64,000 bases of DNA, from NCBI RefSeq assembly GCF_046036945.1, contig NZ_JBJQOQ010000024.1, positions 1 through 64,000 of the forward strand, in the 5' to 3' direction. Both the position numbers and the translations under genes were made by a program. Below the pieces are notes generated by a model. It searched no databases. It was not told the DNA's origin and worked only from the letters and a program-made list of their open reading frames with translations. This DNA is from Brevibacillus_C sp046036945. GTDB taxonomy: Bacteria; Bacillota; Bacilli; Brevibacillales; Brevibacillaceae. Positions 40,244 to 48,407 of the stretch are shown here, in pieces (the stretch's first letter is position 1; each line of letters opens with the position of its first letter).

Positions 40244-42913
40244 CTATTTCGCTTCATACCAGGTCCGGCCGTAATGGACGTCCACCTTGAGCGGAACGTC
40301 CAGCGCGATGGCGCCTTCCATCACTTCAGGGACCAGCTTCTGCATGGCGTCGATTTCCGCTTCCGGCACTTCGAACACCAATTCGTCGTGCACCTGCAGC
40401 AGCATCCGGCTCTTGAGGCCGCCCGCTCTCAGCTGTTCTTCCATCCGGATCATCGCCAATTTGATGATGTCGGCCGCGGTTCCCTGTATCGGGGTGTTCA
40501 TCGCCATCCGCTCGGCAAAGGACCGGATGTTGTAATTGCTGCTCTTGATATCAGGCAGATAGCGCCTGCGATGCAGCAGCGTGGTCACGTAGCCGTCCCG
40601 CTTGCACTGCTGGACGATCTCCTCCATATACGTCTTGACGCCGGGGAAAACAGAGAAGTAGCGTTCAATAAAATCGGCTGCTTCCTTGCGGGTGATATTC
40701 AGGTTTTGCGACAGTCCGTAATCGCTGATGCCGTATACGATGCCAAAATTGACGGCCTTCGCCTGACGCCGCATGTTGGATGTCACTTCTTCCGCAGGCA
40801 CGCCGAACACGTCCATGGCCGTGCGGGTGTGAATGTCCATCCCCTGGCGGAAAGCGTCGATCAGGCTGGCGTCTTTCGCGATGTGGGCCAGCACCCGCAG
40901 CTCGATCTGCGAGTAGTCTGCCGCCAGCATGTACCAGCCTTCCTCCGAAGGGACGAACGCCTCCCGGATCTTGCGTCCTTCCTCCAGGCGGATCGGGATG
41001 TTCTGCAGGTTGGGCTCCGTGCTGCTGAGCCGTCCTGTCGCTGTCGTCGCCTGATTGAAGCGGGTGTGAATCTTGCTCGACTTCGGATGGATTTCCTTCA
41101 GCAGCCCTTCAATGTACGTAGAACGCAGCTTGCCAAGCTGGCGGAAATGCAGAATCGTCTCGATAATCGGATGATACGGCGCCAGCTTCTCTAATACGTC
41201 GGCGCTCGTCGACGGGCCCGTCTTGGTCTTCTTCAGTACGGGCAGATCCAATTTGTCGTACAGGATCTCGCCCAATTGCTTCGGCGAGTTGATGTTGAAC
41301 GTCTGACCGGCCAGTTCGTAGATCTGTTCCGTCAGCTCGCCCAGCTGCCTGTCAAGGTCTTGTCCCATTTGCACCAGGCGTTCACTGTCAATTTTAACGC
41401 CAGTAATCTCCATTTTTGCCAAAACCATACTCAAAGGGCTTTCGATGCTGCCGAGCAGCTCGTCTAGCTGGTGCTCGGCGATCTGCGCTCTGGCCTGGGG
41501 AACGCTCTGCCAGATCGCCGCCGCTTTCCTGGCGACGTGTTCGCTGATGATCGGCTGTTCGGGGATGGAACGCTTGGCCCCTTTGCCGTAGATGTCGTCA
41601 TCGTCGGCAACCTGTACGTCCGCATACTGATTGACCGTGTCAGCGAGCACCGGATTGCTCTCTGATGCATTGAGAAGATAAGCGGCCAGGTACAAGTCGA
41701 ATCCGACCCCTTTCAGCTCCTGTCCGTTCCAGGCCAGCCCGGCCAAGTCCCGCTTGCCGTCAAACACCCATTTTTCCTTGCTCTCATCAGCGAGCCACTG
41801 GCGAAACTCCGTCCATTCCATCGCTGTGTCTGCCGGAACGAACAGCGACACGCCTTCTGCCGCCAGCCCGAACCCGAGCAGCGGAGCGTAGTGGTAATTG
41901 TCGCCGTCAAATTCGACGCAGAGCGCCATCGGCGATGTCAGCAGCGAGGAATACCGGGCGAACCCTTCTGGCTGCACTACTTCAAAGGAGAACGCCTGGG
42001 TGCCCGAGGCAGCGGATTCGTCGGATTCGGCATCGCCGTAACCGGCGTCTCCGGCTTCTTTTACCTTCGAGATCAGCGATTTGAATTCCATCCGCTTAAA
42101 AAACTCGATCAAAGTCGGCGCATCGTAACCGTTAAACGACACGTCCGCAAGCTGCAAATCGACAGGCGCTTCACGCAATATCGTTGCGAGCGACTTGCTC
42201 ATCTTGGCCTGCTCCACATTGTTTCGCAGATTTTCCTGCAGCTTCTTGCCGGAGATGTTGTCGATATTGGCAAGCACTTCTTCCACGCTGCCGTACTGGT
42301 GCAGCAGCTTCAGCGCCGTCTTTTCGCCGACGCCCGGCACTCCCGGGATGTTGTCGGAGGAATCGCCCATCAGCCCTTTTAAATCGATGATCTGGGCGGG
42401 AGAGAGCCCGTATTTTTCTTCGATTTCTTTTGCGGTGTACAGCTCGATTTCACTGACGCCCTTTCTCGTCAAAGCGACCGAAACGCAGTCGGAGACGAGC
42501 TGCAGCATGTCTTTGTCGCCTGTAATCACCGTTGTTTTCCAACCGTTTTGATCAGCCCGCAAGGTCATCGTGCCGATGATGTCATCCGCCTCATACCCTT
42601 CCAGTTCGAAGCGATTGATCGAAAACGCATCCAAGAGTTCGCGCATCAGCGGAAACTGCTCGGACAATTCCGGCGGAGTCTTCGCCCGTCCGCCCTTGTA
42701 CTCTGTATATTCACTGTGGCGAAACACCACTTTACCCGCATCAAATGCAACCAACAAATGGGTCGGCTTCATCTCGTCCAGCACTTTGAGCAGCATCGTG
42801 GTAAAACCAAGCAAAGCGTTGGTATGCAGACCGCTTGAGGTAGACAGCAGCGGCAGAGCGTAAAACGCCCGATTGGCGATACTGTTTCCATCTATGAGCA
42901 CTAAATGACTCAT
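40244..42913 (-). CDS. polA: DNA polymerase I
   Basis: An 889-residue family A polymerase. The N-terminal 5'-nuclease has LVAFDAGKVVFRHSEYTEYK, GYEADDIIGTM and LMGDSSDNIPGVPGVGEKTA. The polymerase motifs are DYSQIELRVLAHIAK (A), RRQAKAVNFGIVYGIS (B) and QVHDELVFEVP (C), all with intact carboxylates. The middle 3'-5' exonuclease domain is degenerate: the expected D-x-E of ExoI is replaced by VEFDGDN, and ExoII/III are not recognisable. The enzyme should therefore lack proofreading, as in the Geobacillus homologue. It is first in the polA-mutM-coaE-SLT operon. Confidence 0.97.
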   Translation of the reverse strand: MSHLVLIDGNSIANRAFYALPLLSTSSGLHTNALLGFTTMLLKVLDEMKPTHLLVAFDAGKVVFRHSEYTEYKGGRAKTPPELSEQFPLMRELLDAFSINRFELEGYEADDIIGTMTLRADQNGWKTTVITGDKDMLQLVSDCVSVALTRKGVSEIELYTAKEIEEKYGLSPAQIIDLKGLMGDSSDNIPGVPGVGEKTALKLLHQYGSVEEVLANIDNISGKKLQENLRNNVEQAKMSKSLATILREAPVDLQLADVSFNGYDAPTLIEFFKRMEFKSLISKVKEAGDAGYGDAESDESAASGTQAFSFEVVQPEGFARYSSLLTSPMALCVEFDGDNYHYAPLLGFGLAAEGVSLFVPADTAMEWTEFRQWLADESKEKWVFDGKRDLAGLAWNGQELKGVGFDLYLAAYLLNASESNPVLADTVNQYADVQVADDDDIYGKGAKRSIPEQPIISEHVARKAAAIWQSVPQARAQIAEHQLDELLGSIESPLSMVLAKMEITGVKIDSERLVQMGQDLDRQLGELTEQIYELAGQTFNINSPKQLGEILYDKLDLPVLKKTKTGPSTSADVLEKLAPYHPIIETILHFRQLGKLRSTYIEGLLKEIHPKSSKIHTRFNQATTATGRLSSTEPNLQNIPIRLEEGRKIREAFVPSEEGWYMLAADYSQIELRVLAHIAKDASLIDAFRQGMDIHTRTAMDVFGVPAEEVTSNMRRQAKAVNFGIVYGISDYGLSQNLNITRKEAADFIERYFSVFPGVKTYMEEIVQQCKRDGYVTTLLHRRRYLPDIKSSNYNIRSFAERMAMNTPIQGTAADIIKLAMIRMEEQLRAGGLKSRMLLQVHDELVFEVPEAEIDAMQKLVPEVMEGAIALDVPLKVDVHYGRTWYEAK

Positions 42914-43089
42914 ATATCCGACCCCTCTCCTCGAATTCCACTATGTTTCATGATACCATAAGCCTGTCCGGGGAGGCAAAAGGGACATGCCTGGAATGAA
43001 AAGAATCACAGGCAATCTATTGCATGCCCGACGTGAAGATGTACAATAGACGGAAGAATAAGTTAATCGGTCATGCTGGAGGATACCAA

Positions 43090-44022
43090 ATGGACAGACC
43101 TGCATTCCCGCCCTACCTGGCGCTTGTCATCGGCGTTGCCGCCGTCTCCACTTCTGCTATTTTCGTCAAGCTCTCGTCCGCGCCTCCGCCGATCACCGCT
43201 ACCTATCGGCTGCTGTTCTCAGCGCTCTTGACGCTGCCGATGATGCTGTTTACGAAAGGCGTATGGAGAGAAATCCTGTCGATGAATCGAAAACAGTGGC
43301 TGCTCAGCATCCTGTCTGGCGCATTTCTGGCGGTTCACTTTCTGCTCTGGTTTGAGTCGCTTCGATTCACTTCTGTCGCCAGCTCCACGGTGCTCGTCAC
43401 CCTGCAGCCTTTATTCGCCTTTGTCGGGGGCTATTTTTTATTTGCGGAGCGGCTTGGCCGCATGGCTCTGGCTGGCGGCTTTATTGCGGTTCTCGGCAGT
43501 TTCGTCATCGGCTGGGGGGATTTTCGCATCGGCGGCGTCGCCTTGTGGGGAGATATCCTGGCGCTGCTCGGAGCCGGAACGGTCACCGCTTACTGGCTGA
43601 TCGGCCAATACGCCCGCAAGGCTCTATCGCTTATGGCGTATACGTTCGTCGTCTACCTGATCAGCAGCCTCTTTTTGATCGGGTACGACCTCGCCTTGCA
43701 GTACCCGCTTACCGGTTACCCTCTGTCTGATTGGGGTTGGTTTTTCTGTCTGGCCCTGTTCCCGACCCTGCTCGGCCATTCCATCCTGAACTGGGTCATC
43801 AAGTGGTTGAGCACGTCGATCATCTCGATGAGCATTCTGGGCGAGCCGATCGGCACTTGCATTCTCGCGTACTTCATCCTGGGCGAAGTCGTTACCTTGC
43901 CCCAGGTGATCGGAGGAGCCATTATCCTGTTTGGAATCTATCTGTTCTTGCGCCACAACCATATCAGCAAAGGAGACGCAATCGATGAGCAAACCACCGA
44001 ATCAACGCAAAAGTTTGCCTGA
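43090..44022 (+). CDS. EamA/DMT-superfamily transporter
   Basis: A 310-residue, ten-TM drug/metabolite transporter with two EamA repeats (FVKLSSAPPPITATYRLLFS and IGQYARKALSLMAYTFVVYL with SMSILGEPIGTCILAYFILG, ending IILFGIYLFL). The start is ATG 43090, with GGAGG and 7-nt spacing, in preference to an in-frame ATG at 43024 that lacks one. The substrate is unknown. It is divergent from polA. The 3' end overlaps a small membrane-protein gene, and a terminator follows. Confidence 0.88.
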   Translation: MDRPAFPPYLALVIGVAAVSTSAIFVKLSSAPPPITATYRLLFSALLTLPMMLFTKGVWREILSMNRKQWLLSILSGAFLAVHFLLWFESLRFTSVASSTVLVTLQPLFAFVGGYFLFAERLGRMALAGGFIAVLGSFVIGWGDFRIGGVALWGDILALLGAGTVTAYWLIGQYARKALSLMAYTFVVYLISSLFLIGYDLALQYPLTGYPLSDWGWFFCLALFPTLLGHSILNWVIKWLSTSIISMSILGEPIGTCILAYFILGEVVTLPQVIGGAIILFGIYLFLRHNHISKGDAIDEQTTESTQKFA

Positions 44023-44128
44023 GTACATCAAGGGACTAAGCGTCTGGGGCAAGATCTTCTGGGTGATCGTCCTCGGATACATCGTCGGCAGGATCGTGTA
44101 CTGGATCAGCACTCTGCTGCGGGGGTAA
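43985..44128 (+). CDS. Small membrane protein overlapping the DMT gene
   Basis: A 47-residue protein starting at ATG 43985 (AAAGGAG with 9-nt spacing), 38 bp inside the end of the transporter gene in another frame. It has a polar N-terminus (SKPPNQRKSLPEYIKGLS) and one TM helix (GKIFWVIVLGYIVGRIVYWI). The clean ribosome site, the coherent hydrophobic helix and a terminator right after its stop make it likely to be real. It may partner the transporter, as several small proteins do, but that is inference. Confidence 0.65.
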   Translation: MSKPPNQRKSLPEYIKGLSVWGKIFWVIVLGYIVGRIVYWISTLLRG

Positions 44129-44129
44129 A

Positions 44130-44174
44130 AAAGCGTGCAGGCCAAGTGCCCAAAGGGGCGGGTCTGCACGCTTT
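44130..44174 (+). terminator. Terminator of the DMT/small protein pair
   Basis: AAAGCGTGCAG (44130-44140) pairs with CTGCACGCTTT (44164-44174), with a GC-rich inner loop, followed by ATTTG. Confidence 0.75.
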
Positions 44175-44323
44175 ATTTGTCTTGCGATAAGTCCGGAAGC
44201 AAGACGGTCACCGAGAACCCGGATATGGCGCCTCGTCGCGCCCATCGCGGCTTGCCTCGATTATACCGCAATACGCACTTCGGCTTCAGATGTAGAACAT
44301 GTTCTCCATCAATCCAATTCTCG

Positions 44324-44497
44324 TCAAAATTGTTCCGGATTCTCTATATTTTCATCATCATATTTGCATACAATCTCTTTAATCCCGATTGGTTCGTCAA
44401 CATCAACTTCATACCATGGATTCATATCGGGTGGACCAAAGCTAACCTTCAGTTTCTTTACCGTTCCATCAAATATCATGCTTCTTAGGGTACCCAT
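44324..44497 (-). CDS. Doubtful small acidic protein or gene fragment
   Basis: A 57-codon frame from ATG 44497. The peptide (KVSFGPPDMNPWYEVDVDEP, then IGIKEIVCKYDDENIENPEQ) has a protein-like acidic composition rather than that of a shadow frame. There is no clear ribosome site, and similar residues continue in a shifted frame after the stop, so this may be the tail of a decayed gene. I do not recognise it. The rest of 44175-44592 holds nothing else that I can support. Confidence 0.3.
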   Translation of the reverse strand: MGTLRSMIFDGTVKKLKVSFGPPDMNPWYEVDVDEPIGIKEIVCKYDDENIENPEQF

Positions 44498-44592
44498 CCC
44501 ACTTGAATAAAAATGGCAGCAATGATGAGAGTTGTGATATGAATTTGCACGAACGAGCCGCTGGATCTGCAAGCGTACGCAAGCCAAAGGAT

Positions 44593-44810
44593 TTACTCAA
44601 TCACTTCTCCGCTCAGCGCGTCAACGTTGGACGCATAACCCCAATCTTTCAGTGTATAGGCCAGCATTGGCTTTCTGTTTTCTTCAATTCCGCCTGTTTA
44701 TCCTGCGGCAGAGCGGCTGAATTGTTCCCGGCCGCCTGTGCCGCCCAGACCAGTGCGGTAAACAAGCTCACCGCCATTCGTGCCGTCGCTATCTTGTATG
44801 CTCGTTTCAC
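44593..44810 (-). pseudogene. Frameshifted small exported protein (YcdB-like end)
   Basis: A GTG start at 44810 has GGAGGG with 7-nt spacing and opens a signal-peptide-like sequence (MKRAYKIATARMAVSLFTAL ... AQAA), but the frame stops at 44649 after 53 codons. Beginning within the same stretch, another frame continues YTLKDWGYASNVDALSGEVI and stops at 44593. Restoring one base near 44665 would give a single protein of about 72 residues, ending in the D-A-L-S-G-E motif also repeated in the SLH protein at 31125. It may be a real frameshift or a sequencing error. An ECF-like promoter precedes it. Confidence 0.6.
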
Positions 44811-44850
44811 TTTTGATCCCTCCAGCTGTATTGTTTTGTTCGCCCTAATA

Positions 44851-44877
44851 GTCGGCAGTATGGGAAAAAAGGTTACA
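44851..44877 (-). promoter_or_regulatory. ECF-type promoter upstream of the frameshifted exported gene
   Basis: On the minus strand TGTAACC (44871-44877) and CGAC (44851-44854) are separated by 16 bp. The -35 with its following T-run is the same as in front of the ECF sigma gene at 57247-57273, with identical spacing. Confidence 0.6.
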
Positions 44878-44891
44878 GTTTTTTTGCAAAG

Positions 44892-44955
44892 AAAAAACTT
44901 CCCGGCAGCAGGACCGAACCCAAGTGTTCGAATTCCCGTTCCAGGAAGTTTTTTT
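44892..44955 (-). terminator. Terminator of phoR
   Basis: Arms AACTTCC (44896-44902) and GGAAGTT (44944-44950) bracket a larger imperfect stem; both strands have A/T runs outside. Confidence 0.7.
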
Positions 44956-44968
44956 CGCCGTATATGGT

Positions 44969-46732
44969 TTACCCCTCGCGCGGAAGAGTCACACGAAACG
45001 TGGAACCAACGCCCTCCTTGCTTTCCACTGTGATGGTTCCGTGCAGGCTTTCTACCAGATGCTTCACGATCGCCAGCCCTAACCCGGTTCCCCCGGTGTC
45101 CCGCGAACGTGCCTTCTCCACCCGGTAGAAGCGCTCAAACACGCGTCCGAGGTCTTTTTCCGGTATCCCGATCCCCGTATCGGTCACACGAATCTGAACC
45201 TGATTGTCGGCTTGCTCGACAGACCAGGTAATCGTGCCGCCTTCAGGGGTGTAGGCGATGGCGTTGGACATCAGATTGAGCAGAATTTGCCGCAGGCAAT
45301 CTTTGTCCGTGGTCAGCGTAATGGCTTGCTCGGGCGGGAGAATCAGGTTCAGATGCTTTCGCGAAACCTGTTCCTGCACGATCTTGGCCGTTTCGTGTAT
45401 CAGTTTGAAGACGTTAACCTCGACCAGCTGCAGCGTAATCTTTTTCTGCTCGATCCTGGACAAGTCGAGGATTTCCGTAATCAGGCGGAAAAGCCGTTCG
45501 CTCTCATCCGCGATGATCTGCAAAAACTGGCGGCAGGTTTCCTCATCCTGCAGGGCGCCATCCAGCAGTGTTTCCGTAAAGCCCTTGATCGACGTAACCG
45601 GTGTGCGCAGCTCGTGTGAGACGTTGGCGACAAACTCACTGCGCATCTTTTCCAAACGGCGGATTTCCGTGATGTCGTGCAGCACCACGACCGCCCCTTT
45701 GGCCTCTCCTTTGACGTTAATATAAGGCGCCACGTTAATGTCGAGGATTCGCTCAACAGGATCGTAGGTATGGATTTCTCCCCTGATTTTTTCCCCCACG
45801 GTAATGCATTTGTCAATGTAGCGGCTCAGGCCATAGTTGTTTCCCGCTTCGATATGAAGCTTCCCAACCAGCTCGCTGCTGGGCCGGCCAAGCAGCTTTT
45901 CCACTGCCGGGTTGACCAGCATAATCCGCCGATGCTCGGTGACGAACATCACGCCGCTGGTCATATTGGTCAGCACACCTGTCAGGCGCTGCTGGTTCTC
46001 GGAAATTTCGTACATCTGCTGTTCCAGGCTGGACGCCATGAAGTTAATGGCCGAAGCCAATTGGCCGATTTCGTCTTCAGCCTTGATCCGCACCCGGCCT
46101 TCAAATTCCCGCTGCGTGATGTTGCGCGCCACCCTCGTCATTTCTTCGATCGGACGAACGATTCCATAGGAGAGACGTGCACTTAAGATGGAACCTCCGA
46201 CCAGCGCGATAAAAAGTCCGGTCAAGAGACTGAACCACATGTTTTGAATGACGTCTGTGATGCTCTTCATCGACATCGCAGAACGAACGGCTCCCATCAC
46301 ATGCCCGCCGTCCACTACCGGAACGGCTACGAACAACATCTTTTCTTTTGTCGACTCGCTGTACCCTTGTGAAATCCCTTGCTGTCCGGCCAAGGCAGCA
46401 CGAAACTCCGGCAGATCGGCAAATACTCCGCCCGCATCCGAATTCGCCTCGGAATCAAACAGCAGCCTGCCCTGCTTGTCGACAACCGTGATCCGTCCGT
46501 CAAGCGCCTGGACAAACTGCTGGACCCGGTCTGCAAGTACGGCGGAGTCGCCGAACACCTCGGGGCTGTGCACCGTCTCCGAGATGAGCAGTGTCTCTTT
46601 TTCCAATAAGTCGGTTAAGGTTTCCACATAAGATTTTTCCAGGACCTTGGCAAAGAAGGCTCCCATGAGCAGGAGCACGACTGAGATCAGAGCCAATATG
46701 GTTAAGGTGAGTTTCAACCGAAAGCGATTCAC
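44969..46732 (-). CDS. phoR: Phosphate-starvation sensor histidine kinase PhoR
   Basis: A 587-residue membrane kinase. TM1 (LTLTILALISVVLLLMGAFF) and TM2 near residue 165 flank an extracytoplasmic PAS-like domain. A HAMP domain (RPIEEMTRVARNITQREFEG) and a cytoplasmic PAS domain (LTGVLTNMTSGVMFVTEHRR) follow. The H box is FVANVSHELRTPVTSIKGF with the phospho-accepting His, the N box LRQILLNLMSNAIAYTPEGG, and the G boxes DTGIGIPEKDLGRVFERFYR and GGTGLGLAIVKHLVE. The layout matches B. subtilis PhoR. A GTG start lies 10 bp after the phoP stop. Location between polA and mdh is the conserved one. Confidence 0.95.
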   Translation of the reverse strand: MNRFRLKLTLTILALISVVLLLMGAFFAKVLEKSYVETLTDLLEKETLLISETVHSPEVFGDSAVLADRVQQFVQALDGRITVVDKQGRLLFDSEANSDAGGVFADLPEFRAALAGQQGISQGYSESTKEKMLFVAVPVVDGGHVMGAVRSAMSMKSITDVIQNMWFSLLTGLFIALVGGSILSARLSYGIVRPIEEMTRVARNITQREFEGRVRIKAEDEIGQLASAINFMASSLEQQMYEISENQQRLTGVLTNMTSGVMFVTEHRRIMLVNPAVEKLLGRPSSELVGKLHIEAGNNYGLSRYIDKCITVGEKIRGEIHTYDPVERILDINVAPYINVKGEAKGAVVVLHDITEIRRLEKMRSEFVANVSHELRTPVTSIKGFTETLLDGALQDEETCRQFLQIIADESERLFRLITEILDLSRIEQKKITLQLVEVNVFKLIHETAKIVQEQVSRKHLNLILPPEQAITLTTDKDCLRQILLNLMSNAIAYTPEGGTITWSVEQADNQVQIRVTDTGIGIPEKDLGRVFERFYRVEKARSRDTGGTGLGLAIVKHLVESLHGTITVESKEGVGSTFRVTLPREG

Positions 46733-46742
46733 AGCCTCACCT

Positions 46743-47438
46743 TCATCCTTCCAATTTGTATCCCAGACCGCGAACGGTCTTGATAAACCGCGGATTCTTC
46801 GTGTCTTCCTCTAGTTTTTCCCGCAGGTGGCTGATGTGTACATCGACAATCCGTGAATCGCCGATAAAGTCGTAGTTCCAGACGGCGTTAAGCAGCTGAT
46901 CCCGGGTCAACACCCGGCCGCTATGGGTGGCCATGTACTGCAGCAGCTCAAATTCCTTCGGTGTCAGCTCTATTTTATCTTCACCGCGATACACTTCGTA
47001 CCGCTCAGGATAGATTCGAACGGAACCAAACGTAAGCACGGCGTCATCCTTGTTTTCTTCCGGTTCGGGGTTCGCCTGGGTTCGCCGAAGAATCGCCTTG
47101 ACGCGTGCGACTACTTCCCTTGGGCTAAACGGCTTGGTCAAATAATCGTCAGCCCCAAGCTCCAAGCCGAGGACTTTATCCAATTCGTCGTCTTTTGCCG
47201 TCAACATCAGGATGGGCGTGTTGATACGCTCTTGCCGCAGTGTTTTGCAGACGTCCATGCCGTCCATCTTGGGCAGCATCAGGTCAAGCACGATAAAGTC
47301 TGGCTTCTCCTGACGGGCCATCTCCAATCCCTGCTTCCCATCGAGAGCGATCACAACCTGGTAGCCTGCTTTCTCCAAATTAAACTGAAGCAGTTTGGCG
47401 ATCGACGGTTCGTCGTCAACAACGAGTATTTTGGTCAA
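46743..47438 (-). CDS. phoP: Response regulator PhoP
   Basis: A 231-residue OmpR-family regulator. Receiver residues are Asp9-Asp10 (VVDDEPS), the phosphorylated Asp in FIVLDLMLPKMDGMD, Thr in LMLTAKDDE and Lys in YLTKPFSPREVV. The winged-helix effector domain ends with RIVDVHISHLREKLEED and FIKTVRGLGYKLEG. It pairs with PhoR. The intergenic region to the divergent coiled-coil gene shows no convincing TTAACA direct repeats, so autoregulation cannot be claimed from sequence. Confidence 0.96.
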   Translation of the reverse strand: MTKILVVDDEPSIAKLLQFNLEKAGYQVVIALDGKQGLEMARQEKPDFIVLDLMLPKMDGMDVCKTLRQERINTPILMLTAKDDELDKVLGLELGADDYLTKPFSPREVVARVKAILRRTQANPEPEENKDDAVLTFGSVRIYPERYEVYRGEDKIELTPKEFELLQYMATHSGRVLTRDQLLNAVWNYDFIGDSRIVDVHISHLREKLEEDTKNPRFIKTVRGLGYKLEG

Positions 47439-47637
47439 GCGATGTTTCCTCCTTGTGATCGAAACAAAGGTGCTTTGTTCCGGTTGTCGCCATTCAATCT
47501 TAGTCTGACAGAAACGCCTAAGGCAGGCAAGTTAAGTTTATGTAAAGCCTTTTTTGTCCCGGCAATTGCCTGCACTTTCCTCTGTCTCATGCTATGATGA
47601 TTTTAGGACAAGATGCATAGGCAAGGGGGAGGAAAAA

Positions 47638-48356
47638 TTGGCCGACAACATGGAGCTTATTTTACAAAAACTGGGGATCCTTGACGAATTGAAGCAGGTG
47701 GTTTACTCGGTTCGCGACGGTTTGGAAGAACTCAAGGCTGAAATGGGCAGTCTCACCAATACGGTCGCCTACATCCAGGAAGAGATCACAGTCATGAAAG
47801 AGGATATTGCTGCGCTGAAAGAGGATGTGTGCGTTCTGAAAGAAGACGTCCGTATCTTGAAGGAGGAGGTCAGTGTCCTCAAAGAAGACGTCCGTATCTT
47901 GAAAGAGGAGGTCAGCGTCCTCAAAGAAGATGTCCGTATCTTGAAGGAGGATGTCAGTGTCCTCAAAGAAGACGTCCGTATCTTGAAGGAGGATGTCAGC
48001 GTCCTCAAAGAAGACGTCCGTATCTTGAAGGAGGATGTCAGCGTCCTCAAAGAAGACGTCCTTACCTTGAAGGAGGATGTCAGCGTCCTGAAAGAAGACG
48101 TCCGTATCTTAAAGGAGGATGTCAGTACCCTTAAAGAAGGACAACAGCGGCAAGAGGGTATCTGGGAAACGCTCGCCGCAAGATCCATNTTACCTTGAAG
48201 GAGGATGTCAGCGTCCTGAAAGAAGACGTCCGTATCTTAAAGGAGGATGTCAGTACCCTTAAAGAAGGACAACAGCGGCAAGAGGGTATCTGGGAAACGC
48301 TCGCCGCAAGATCCATTGAACAGGAAACCATCCTGCGCAAACTGGTTCGCGTCTAG
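47638..48356 (+). CDS. Coiled-coil protein with heptad tandem repeats (broken in this assembly by a contig join)
   Basis: The start is TTG 47638, with GGGGGAGG and 5-nt spacing (first residues ADNMELILQKLGILDELKQV). A conserved-looking N-terminal helix is followed by seven tandem 42-bp units encoding 14 residues each (LKEDVRILKEDVSV and close variants), two heptads with Val and Leu in the core positions. The frame reads to the N at 48189. The 127 bases before the N (48062-48188) are repeated exactly after it (48190-48316). Removing one copy and the N restores a continuous frame to TAG at 48354-48356, giving a protein of 196 residues ending RSIEQETILRKLVRV. The function is unknown; it is probably cytosolic. 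It is divergent from phoP. Confidence 0.8.
47836..48129 (+). repeat. Seven tandem 42-bp coding repeats
   Basis: Units begin at 47836, 47878, 47920, 47962, 48004, 48046 and 48088. They differ at a few positions only, mostly synonymous or D/E and S/R changes, and never break the frame. The DNA-level similarity implies recent expansion or homogenisation. Confidence 0.93.
48062..48316. other. Assembly artefact: duplicated contig ends around a single N
   Basis: 48062-48188 and 48190-48316 are identical 127-base sequences on either side of the N at 48189. This is what results when two contigs that overlap in a repeat are placed end to end without merging. Confidence 0.9.
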
Positions 48357-48407
48357 GGACTGTGAATGTCCCGGCTTGCATGAACCCTTTTGTTTGATAC
48401 CCTTTGC

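Noticed and set aside
40175..41194. 339-codon plus-strand frame opposite polA
   Set aside because: Shadow of polA in a GC-rich stretch. The polymerase motifs on the minus strand are complete.
47836..48129. Regular direct repeats as a CRISPR array
   Set aside because: Units are contiguous with no unique spacers and encode heptads in frame. This is a coding tandem repeat.
47769..48188. Long open frames on the minus and other plus frames across the 42-bp repeats
   Set aside because: They are by-products of the in-phase 42-bp repeats. The plus frame starting at 47638 has the ribosome site and the heptad logic.
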